Shown: positions 1 to 4,891 of the stretch, piece after piece
Layout: every line of letters begins with the position of its first letter
Numbering within the stretch: the first letter of the stretch is position 1
NCBI GenBank assembly: GCA_946183765.1
Contig: CAMHDC010000101.1
Span: 1 to 5,586, forward strand
Direction of reading: 5' to 3'
DNA: 5,586 bases
Source of the DNA: an uncultured Clostridia bacterium
GTDB taxonomy: Bacteria; Bacillota; Clostridia; Christensenellales; CAG-138
Translations under genes and position numbers: made by a program
The notes under the pieces: generated by a model
What the model was told of the DNA's origin: nothing
Seen by the model: the letters and a program-made list of their open reading frames with translations, nothing else
Database searches by the model: none

Positions 1-470
1 GCCTGCCGGGCGTAGGCTTTTAGGGCGTCCAGAGCCATCTGATCGAGGCGCGCCTTGTCCCCGGTCTTGATGAGGGAGCCCGCCATGCGCTCCTGCACGT
101 ACCAGGCGGGCTTTTCGGCGTAGTCGGCGACGTCCCCGTAGGGGGCGCTGGCGGCCAGAAGCAGGTCTTTATCGGCGCCGTCGGCGGTGCAGTCGTAATA
201 TTCCACGTAGCACAGGTGCTTCTTGCCCATGTCCATGGTGTCGATGAGCAAAAAGGGCACGTTCCTCCCGGAGCTCGGCGTCACCACCACGGTGACCAGG
301 TTCATGAGCCCCAGCATGGCGCGGGTCTTCAGTACGCACAGGTTCCCCAAGCCCTCCGCCTCGTACTGCTCCAGGCGAAAGCGCATCATCAGGCTCCCCA
401 TGGTCCGATACTTCTCGGGCGTGATGTCCTTCAAAACGAACTTTTCCTGTAAAATAGCGACCGCATCCAA
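1..470 (-). CDS. Unrecognised protein, N-terminal 156 residues (3' end outside window)
   Basis: I do not recognise this family. The frame is open from a TTG at 470 to the left edge, giving 156 codons plus two bases. TTG is chosen because AAGGAGGTGATC lies three bases upstream (GGAGG core eight bases away) and a promoter stands just before it; no ATG in frame is equally placed. The protein looks soluble, with no signal peptide or membrane segment. Visible stretches are an amphipathic start (DAVAILQEKFVLKDITPEKY), a Met/Leu-rich hydrophobic strand at about residues 52-65 (MLGLMNLVTVVVTP), then PFLLIDTMDM (72-81) and YVEYYDC (88-94). A Pro-hydrophobic-Asp strand followed by a Glu/Tyr/Asp strand faintly recalls the ferredoxin-dependent bilin reductase fold, but that is only an impression and no function is assigned. 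It appears to be transcribed separately from the esterase gene upstream. The call that it is a real gene is firm; its function is unknown. Confidence 0.8.
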   Translation of the reverse strand, partial: MDAVAILQEKFVLKDITPEKYRTMGSLMMRFRLEQYEAEGLGNLCVLKTRAMLGLMNLVTVVVTPSSGRNVPFLLIDTMDMGKKHLCYVEYYDCTADGADKDLLLAASAPYGDVADYAEKPAWYVQERMAGSLIKTGDKARLDQMALDALKAYARQ

Positions 471-473
471 GCC

Positions 474-485
474 GATCACCTCCTT
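474..485 (-). promoter_or_regulatory. Extended Shine-Dalgarno sequence for the TTG-start gene
   Basis: On the minus strand this reads AAGGAGGTGATC, a 12-base uninterrupted complement of the usual Firmicutes 16S rRNA 3' tail (GATCACCTCCTT). The GGAGG core is eight bases from the TTG at 470. It decides the start: the in-frame GTG inside the motif cannot be used with it, and the ATG at 495 is in another frame. Such full-length pairing may compensate for the weak start codon. Confidence 0.8.
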
Positions 486-497
486 GTGTTCCCATAG

Positions 498-526
498 AGT
501 ATAGTCCCTTTGGAGGGAAAAAGCAA
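498..526 (-). promoter_or_regulatory. Sigma-A-type promoter for the unrecognised gene
   Basis: On the minus strand, TTGCTT (521-526) and TATACT (498-503) are separated by 17 bases. The -10 matches the consensus at five of six positions, the -35 at three of six. The predicted start site near 491 gives a leader of about 20 bases containing the extended Shine-Dalgarno sequence. The spacer holds a small inverted repeat, TCCCT-CCAA-AGGGA, which might be an operator but is short enough to be chance. The -35 falls in the T-tract of the terminator of the preceding gene. Confidence 0.6.
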
Positions 527-545
527 GGGAGGCGCCCGCCTCCCT
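518..545 (-). terminator. Intrinsic terminator after the esterase gene
   Basis: On the minus strand the sequence is AGGGAGGC, a GGGC loop, then GCCTCCCT (8-bp perfect GC-rich stem, 526-533 with 538-545), followed by TGCTTTTT. It begins 12 bases after the TAA of the esterase gene (558-560). A T-run follows only in the minus-strand direction, so it should terminate leftward transcription, closing the sirtuin-Mrp-esterase unit. Confidence 0.8.
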
Positions 546-557
546 GAGGGTGCCGGA

Positions 558-1685
558 TTAGGTCACGTCCGGGGCGTGTTCCGTGATCGTGACCGCCTCG
601 CTGCTCACGAAGACGGGCCGATCCTTCGTCCTTTTTATATATGTGTCGAACATCTCCAAATGGAGCTTGCACACAGCTTCGTGCATCACGTCCGCGTCCA
701 GCTTTCCCGTCATGAGCTTCAGGTTCATCATGTGCTTCATGTCGGTGAACCCAAGATGCTGCATGTTCCGGAAGACGGCGCCGTAGACCGGCCTGGTGTG
801 GTCCACGAACGCCCGGGTCTCCGCCTTGACGTTTCCCTGGCAGCTGACCTGCAAAAAGGGCTTTTCGAGCACCTTGCCCGCGGTGTTGCCGAAGAGAGCG
901 CCGTCCAGATTGACGCCGCAGACGAAATCCGGATGATCCAGGCACAGCATGTAGGCCACGGCCCCGCCCAGGGAATGGCCGGTGGCCCCTATGCCGGCGC
1001 TCCCGTCGATACGGTCGCCGAAGGCTTGCTGGGCGTATTTAACGGCGTCCAGGGTGTCCTGCTCCCATTCGGACACCCGGCTCAGGATGAGCTTGCAGTA
1101 TCGCTGCTGCAGCGCGTCGAACTGCTGGGCCAGCTCCCGGTCGGTGCCCTTGGAATGGGTCAGCTGCAGGGCCTTCAGCATGCCGCCCCACAGGGGATCG
1201 TATTGCTTCTTGGAAAGCTCCTCGTCGAAAAAGATGCAGGTGCCGTCGTCCAGCTCCGCGCAGCAGGCGTCGTAGGGATGGCCCACGGCCAGGACCAGGT
1301 AGCCCTGGGAGACCAGCTCCAGGCACAGGAAGGAATTGCTCTCCCGGTAGGAGGACAGGCCGTGGTTGAACACCACCAGCGGGAACCGACCGCCCTCTAT
1401 CCAGGGCGCGTCCGGGTAGCACTCGGACAGGTTGTCCCCGGCCGCCTCCCGCTTGTCGTAGGGGATGGGTACGTGGATGGCCTTCTTAAGGCCCTCCGCC
1501 ACGTTTCGGGACATATAGCGGGCCCTGTTCAGGCCGGCGACGGCCCCCTTGTCGGCGGGGTAGTAGACCCGGACCGGGACGCTCCGCTTGGTGCCAGGGG
1601 CGCGAAGCTCCTCCCGGTCGGTATAGACCGTGTATGTGGTGGTGCCGACGGCATATGGGCCGGCAGGTAAGGGCCTTTGGTTCAT
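558..1685 (-). CDS. Alpha/beta hydrolase, PAF-acetylhydrolase II-like esterase
   Basis: A 375-residue serine esterase of the alpha/beta hydrolase fold, closest in pattern to the platelet-activating factor acetylhydrolase isoform II family, which cleaves short acyl esters; bacterial substrates are mostly unknown. Visible features are NHGLSS (about 107-112, oxyanion-hole strand), GHSLGG with nucleophile Ser238, NLDGAL with probable acid Asp261 (23 residues on, the same gap as in human plasma PAF-AH), and QHLGFTD with probable His310. There is no signal peptide, so it is probably cytoplasmic. The start is the ATG at 1683-1685, preceded by GAGGGGG at suitable spacing. An in-frame TTG at 1733 would add 16 residues, but they would be encoded by a perfect hairpin and it lacks a Shine-Dalgarno sequence. 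It follows the mrp gene by 61 bases with that hairpin between, and is closed by a terminator. The fold and catalytic Ser are secure; the subfamily is likely and the substrate unknown. Confidence 0.85.
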   Translation of the reverse strand: MNQRPLPAGPYAVGTTTYTVYTDREELRAPGTKRSVPVRVYYPADKGAVAGLNRARYMSRNVAEGLKKAIHVPIPYDKREAAGDNLSECYPDAPWIEGGRFPLVVFNHGLSSYRESNSFLCLELVSQGYLVLAVGHPYDACCAELDDGTCIFFDEELSKKQYDPLWGGMLKALQLTHSKGTDRELAQQFDALQQRYCKLILSRVSEWEQDTLDAVKYAQQAFGDRIDGSAGIGATGHSLGGAVAYMLCLDHPDFVCGVNLDGALFGNTAGKVLEKPFLQVSCQGNVKAETRAFVDHTRPVYGAVFRNMQHLGFTDMKHMMNLKLMTGKLDADVMHEAVCKLHLEMFDTYIKRTKDRPVFVSSEAVTITEHAPDVT

Positions 1686-1705
1686 GTTTTCCCCCTCTAT
1701 CGAAA

Positions 1706-1731
1706 GGAAATGGCGCCGAAGCGCCATTTCC
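1706..1731 (-). terminator. Perfect 11-bp hairpin with UUCG loop between mrp and esterase genes
   Basis: On the minus strand GGAAATGGCGC, a TTCG loop, and GCGCCATTTCC form an 11-bp perfect stem with the C-UUCG-G loop known to be unusually stable in RNA. It begins 15 bases after the mrp stop codon and ends 20 bases before the esterase ATG. Only TTTCG follows, a weak T-tract, so it may be a leaky terminator, an mRNA-stabilising 3' end, or a processing site that separates expression of the two genes. I saw no convincing new promoter between it and the esterase start. Confidence 0.55.
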
Positions 1732-1746
1732 AATAGTATTGTTCCG

Positions 1747-2577
1747 TCAGTCCTCCACGTCCTTCAGGAGCGACGCCGTCAGCTTGTCCAGCCAGGGGCC
1801 TTCGTAGAGCTCGATGAGACCCGCGTCCACAGCGGCGGACAGCTTGGGCTGGATGGGGATCCGGGCGGTCTCGGGGATGCCGTTCTTTTGGGCGATCTCC
1901 TCCAGGTGGCTCTCGCCGAACAGATAGTGCTTCTTGCCGCAGTCGGGGCACTCGAAGTAGGAGAGGTTCTCCACGATGCCCACGATGGGGACGTTCAGGA
2001 GCCCGGCCATCTTCACGGCCTTCTCCACGATCATGCCCACCAGCTCCTGGGGGGAGGTGACCACCACGATCCCGTCCACGGGGATGGACTGCATGACGGT
2101 CAGGGGCACGTCGCCGGTGCCCGGGGGCATGTCCACATACAGCACGTCCACGTCCTTCCAGACCACGTCGGTCCAGAACTGCTTCACCGCGCCGGCGATG
2201 ACGGGGCCCCGCCATACCACGGGGGAGGTCTCGTCGGGGAGGAGCAGGTTGATGCTCATCATCTGGATGCCGGTCTTCGATTCCGAGGCGAACAGGGCGT
2301 CCTCGGTGCCGGTGGCCTTGTCGTGGATGCCGAAGGCCTGGGGGATGGAGGGGCCGGTCACGTCCGCGTCCAAAATGGCGGCCCGATAGCCCGCCCGCTG
2401 GGTGTTCACCGCGAGGAGCGAGGTCACCAGGGACTTGCCCACGCCGCCCTTGCCGCTGAGCACAGCGACGACCTTCTTCACCCTGGATAGGGGATGGGGC
2501 TGCTCGATAAAGCTCTTGGGGTCCCGGCTGTCGCAGTTCGCGGAGCAGTTGGAGCAATCATGATTGCATTCTTCCAT
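1747..2577 (-). CDS. mrp: Mrp/NBP35 (ApbC)-family Fe-S cluster carrier ATPase
   Basis: A 276-residue cytoplasmic P-loop ATPase of the MinD/Mrp class. Family members bind a bridging [4Fe-4S] cluster as dimers and pass it to apo-proteins. The sequence shows a Cys-rich N-terminus (C4, C8, C11, C15), a deviant Walker A motif SGKGGVGKS (41-49), DADVTGPSIP (70-79), YVDMPPGTGD (147-156, Walker B region) and CPDC (210-213), the CxxC expected to hold the cluster. The Cys cluster at the N-terminus resembles NBP35-type proteins with a second cluster site, and is common in Clostridia. The ATG at 2577 is preferred: AAAGGGA lies seven bases upstream, and the Cys motif begins three residues in, as in typical homologues. 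An ATG at 2616 would add 13 charged residues and overlap the sirtuin stop as ATGA, so it could also be used. It is probably co-transcribed with the sirtuin gene. Family assignment is firm; the client proteins are unknown. Confidence 0.93.
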   Translation of the reverse strand: MEECNHDCSNCSANCDSRDPKSFIEQPHPLSRVKKVVAVLSGKGGVGKSLVTSLLAVNTQRAGYRAAILDADVTGPSIPQAFGIHDKATGTEDALFASESKTGIQMMSINLLLPDETSPVVWRGPVIAGAVKQFWTDVVWKDVDVLYVDMPPGTGDVPLTVMQSIPVDGIVVVTSPQELVGMIVEKAVKMAGLLNVPIVGIVENLSYFECPDCGKKHYLFGESHLEEIAQKNGIPETARIPIQPKLSAAVDAGLIELYEGPWLDKLTASLLKDVED

Positions 2578-2612
2578 TATCAGTTCCCTTTCGTTTTCCT
2601 TGTTGCGTTCTA

Positions 2613-3335
2613 TCATTCTTCCAAAAGGAAGGACAATGCTTCTCCGATCTTCTCGTGGACGCAGAGGGTGGCGTCGGAATCCCGATCCGTTCGGCTCAGA
2701 TTGATGAGCACCAGCTCCTTGCCCGAGAAGTAGTCGATGAGCCCCGCCGCCGGGTAGACCACCAGGGAGGTGCCCCCCACGATCAGGGTGTCCGCCCGCT
2801 GGATGTGGGTGACGGCGGAGACCAGGGTCTTCGTTTCCAGCCCCTCGCCGTAGAGGACCACGTCGGGCTTGATGATCCCGCCGCAGGTGCAGGTGGGCAC
2901 GCCCTCGCTCTTTAGGATATACTCCATGGAGTAGGCCTTACGGCACTTGGTGCAGTAGTTCCGATGGACGCTGCCGTGTAATTCCAGCACGTTCCGGCTG
3001 CCCGCCGCCTGATGGAGCCCGTCGATGTTCTGGGTGATGACGGCGGTGAGCTTGCCGTCCTGCTCCAGCTTCGCCAGGGCCTTGTGGGCCTTGTTGGGCT
3101 TGGCGTCCGGGTACAGGAGGAACTTCCGATAGTAGTCGTAGAAGACCTCCGTGTGCCGCCAGAAGAAGTCGTGGCTCAGCAGCACCTCCGGGGAATGGCC
3201 GTAGGCGGTCTGGGCCTTGTAGATGCCGTCCGCGCTGCGAAAGTCGGGGATGCCGCTTTCCGTGGACAGGCCCGCCCCGCCCAAAAAGGCGATGCGGCGG
3301 CTGTTTTCGATGACTTGTCTCAATCTCTCGTTCAT
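2613..3335 (-). CDS. cobB: Sir2-family NAD-dependent protein deacylase (sirtuin)
   Basis: A complete 240-residue bacterial sirtuin, which removes acyl groups from lysines using NAD and yields O-acyl-ADP-ribose and nicotinamide. Visible motifs are GAGLSTESGIPDFRS (20-34, NAD binding), TQNIDGLH (101-108), catalytic His120 in ELHGSVH, CTKC (128-131) and CTCGG (149-153) for zinc, KPDVVLYGE (156-164), and GTSLVVYPA near the C-terminal third. The second zinc pair is spaced C-x-C rather than the common C-x2-C. After F65-Y66 the position matching the Arg of E. coli CobB's desuccinylase signature is Tyr69, so ordinary deacetylase activity is more likely (inference). The ATG at 3335 is the only ATG before the NAD motif. 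No Shine-Dalgarno sequence precedes it, and the -10 box is six bases upstream, so a leaderless mRNA is predicted. It is first in the leftward unit, running directly into mrp. Confidence 0.95.
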   Translation of the reverse strand: MNERLRQVIENSRRIAFLGGAGLSTESGIPDFRSADGIYKAQTAYGHSPEVLLSHDFFWRHTEVFYDYYRKFLLYPDAKPNKAHKALAKLEQDGKLTAVITQNIDGLHQAAGSRNVLELHGSVHRNYCTKCRKAYSMEYILKSEGVPTCTCGGIIKPDVVLYGEGLETKTLVSAVTHIQRADTLIVGGTSLVVYPAAGLIDYFSGKELVLINLSRTDRDSDATLCVHEKIGEALSFLLEE

Positions 3336-3341
3336 AGGGGC

Positions 3342-3370
3342 AGTATACCATATCCGCCCGGACGGGTCAA
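3342..3370 (-). promoter_or_regulatory. Strong promoter for the sirtuin-led unit
   Basis: On the minus strand TTGACC (3365-3370) and TATACT (3342-3347) each match the sigma-A consensus at five of six positions, with a 17-base spacer and an extended -10 (TGG directly before TATACT). The last base of the -10 is six bases from the sirtuin ATG, placing transcription start at or next to the A of the start codon. Confidence 0.8.
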
Positions 3371-3393
3371 CGGCTCTTTACCGAAAGGCGGAT
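3352..3393. repeat. Inverted repeat across the divergent promoters, candidate operator
   Basis: ATCCGCC (3352-3358) and GGCGGAT (3387-3393) are perfect 7-base inverted arms, 35 bases apart centre to centre. One arm lies in the spacer of each promoter. The repeat centre (3372.5) is one base from the centre of symmetry of the two promoters (3373.5). The placement suits one regulator controlling both directions, or a duplicated and inverted promoter. A hairpin is unlikely, since neither transcript would include both arms. Confidence 0.4.
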
Positions 3394-3405
3394 CTGCGCT
3401 ATACT
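3377..3405 (+). promoter_or_regulatory. Promoter for the comEC-like gene
   Basis: TTTACC (3377-3382) and TATACT (3400-3405) are separated by 17 bases and match the sigma-A consensus at four and five of six positions. The -10 ends eight bases before the ATG at 3414, so transcription should start about two bases before the start codon, leaving no room for a ribosome-binding site upstream. It is weaker than the opposing promoter and lacks its extended -10. Confidence 0.65.
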
Positions 3406-3413
3406 GGTCCCAT

Positions 3414-4880
3414 ATGGAGGATTGGCTGCAGCAGCGTCGATATTTCAACGAACGGCCCATGCTCTGGGGCATTCCGGGGACCCTTTTGGGGGCCCTGCTG
3501 GCGGTGCGCCTGGGCGGATGGCTGCTGCTCGTCCTGGGCCTCGCCGCCCTGGGGGCGGGGGTGTTCCTGCTGCGGCGGGGGAAGGCTTTTTTCGCGTTTC
3601 CCCTGCTGCTGGGACTGCTGCTTTTGCGGGGCGCGATCCTGCCCTATGCCGTCGTGACGCCCGGGTTTTATCGGGTCACGGGCACCGTGCTGGACGTGCC
3701 GGAACAGAAGCGGGGTGAAACCGACCTGATCCTGGACAGTATCGCCCTGGACGGGCAGCGGGTGCCGGGGGCGCTGGCCCTCACCCTGCCCTACAGAGCC
3801 GATTTTGCCTGCGGCGACGCCCTGTCCCTTCGGGCACGGGTGACGCCGGACGATCAGGGCGTGGTCTGGGGCTTGAAGACCGTGCTGTATGCGGCCCAGG
3901 GATCGGGGGAGATCGTCGTCCGGCAGGGCCGGGCGGACCCCCTCTACGGGCTGGCCCTCCGCTGGCGGGAGAAGCTGGGCGCGTCGGCGGACGCTCTCTT
4001 CGGCGACAGCGCCGGCGTGGCCAGGGGGATGCTGTTCGGGGACAGGGACGACGTCCACTACCTCACCTTCCTGGCCTTTCGCCGCAGCGGGCTGCTGCAC
4101 CTGTTGACCGTGTCCGGCCTCCACGTGGGCGTGGTCTGCGGGGCGGCCCTGCAGCTCATCCGGGGCCGGCGCAAGTGGCTGCGGTTCCTGCTGTCCGGCC
4201 TGGTGCTGCTCCTTTTCTGCCTGCTGACGGGCTTTGCACCGTCGTCGCTTAGGGCGGCGATCATGCTGCTCATCGTCCGGTTCGCCCATCTGCTGGACCG
4301 GCAGGACGACCCCATCAGCGAGATCGGCTGCGCCTGGACGCTGCTGCTGCTCGCGAACCCGTTTTTGCTCGCCTCCTCCGGCTTTCGCCTGTCCTTCGGG
4401 GCCATCTGGGGCCTGTGCTGCCTGGCGGGTCCCGTGACGGAGCTGCTGCACGGCCGGCGGGATGGGCTGGGCGGCCTGCTGGCGGGGGCCGTGGGCGTGT
4501 TCCTGGGTACGATGCCCCTGCTCTCCGTGTCGGGCGGGGAGGTGTCCTGGGTGGGCGTGCTCCTGTCCCTCCTCGCGCTGCCGGCGGCGCCGCTGTTTTT
4601 GATCCCCGGCTGGATCGCGGTGCTCCTCTATCCGCTGCTGCCGGGATTGGCCGGGGCCCTGGCCCTGCTTCCCCGGGGCGTGCTGTACTATCTCTTTTCC
4701 CTGGCGGAGCTGACGCCCGTGGCGGGCATCACCCTGCCGCCCTGCAACGGTCCGGCCCTTCTGCTGTGGTTCGCGGGGATGCTGTTCGTTTCGGAGTACT
4801 TCCTGCCCAACCGCCGCAGGCCCGCCTTCCTGGGCTGGGGGCTGATGGCCGCCGGAGCGCTCCTGTGGTTCTTAGTATAA
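3414..4880 (+). CDS. ComEC/Rec2-type membrane protein without metallo-beta-lactamase domain
   Basis: A 488-residue polytopic membrane protein with the competence (ComEC/Rec2) core, the family that forms the channel for single-stranded DNA entry in natural transformation. Hydrophobic segments at about residues 17-78 precede a soluble region (about 80-185, DUF4131-like). The membrane core follows, with HLLTVSGLHVG (229-239, the family hallmark), GFAPSSLRA (273-281), GFRLSF (323-328) and several further membrane helices to the end. Full-length members such as B. subtilis ComEC (about 776 residues) carry a C-terminal metallo-beta-lactamase domain, which is absent here: TAA follows the last helix and the next gene starts 11 bases later. 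The ATG at 3414 fits the family N-terminus. No Shine-Dalgarno sequence precedes it; GGAGG occurs at 3416-3420, inside the first codons, and could serve only a rare CTG at 3426. The family is firm; a role in DNA uptake is inferred. Confidence 0.9.
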   Translation: MEDWLQQRRYFNERPMLWGIPGTLLGALLAVRLGGWLLLVLGLAALGAGVFLLRRGKAFFAFPLLLGLLLLRGAILPYAVVTPGFYRVTGTVLDVPEQKRGETDLILDSIALDGQRVPGALALTLPYRADFACGDALSLRARVTPDDQGVVWGLKTVLYAAQGSGEIVVRQGRADPLYGLALRWREKLGASADALFGDSAGVARGMLFGDRDDVHYLTFLAFRRSGLLHLLTVSGLHVGVVCGAALQLIRGRRKWLRFLLSGLVLLLFCLLTGFAPSSLRAAIMLLIVRFAHLLDRQDDPISEIGCAWTLLLLANPFLLASSGFRLSFGAIWGLCCLAGPVTELLHGRRDGLGGLLAGAVGVFLGTMPLLSVSGGEVSWVGVLLSLLALPAAPLFLIPGWIAVLLYPLLPGLAGALALLPRGVLYYLFSLAELTPVAGITLPPCNGPALLLWFAGMLFVSEYFLPNRRRPAFLGWGLMAAGALLWFLV

Positions 4881-4891
4881 GGAGGGAACCC

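Noticed and set aside
169..945. Minus-strand 258-codon frame crossing from the esterase into the unknown gene
   Set aside because: It is out of frame with both real genes and crosses the terminator and promoter at 498-545; its composition is Arg/Gly/His-rich.
510..1670. Long plus-strand frame (386 codons) opposite the esterase gene
   Set aside because: It is antisense to a gene with clear catalytic motifs, has a His/Gly/Val-rich composition typical of out-of-frame GC-rich DNA, and has no family motif.
1686..1733. Esterase start at TTG 1733
   Set aside because: The extra 16 residues would be encoded largely by the perfect hairpin, no Shine-Dalgarno sequence precedes the TTG, and the ATG at 1685 has one.
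1732..1760. AATACTATT as a possible -10 for the esterase gene (minus strand)
   Set aside because: No acceptable -35 lies about 17 bases upstream, and the match to TATAAT is poor.
1630..2490. Long plus-strand frame (286 codons) opposite mrp
   Set aside because: Low-complexity Gly/His/Asp-rich translation antisense to a firmly identified ATPase; it also reads through the 1706-1731 hairpin.
3012..3413. Upstream extension of the comEC-like frame to 3012
   Set aside because: The extension would run antisense to the sirtuin gene and through both promoters, and its residues do not resemble a ComEC N-terminus.
3399..4451. Minus-strand 350-codon frame opposite the comEC-like gene
   Set aside because: Gln/Pro/Gly/Arg-rich shadow translation of a membrane-protein gene, without a plausible start signal.
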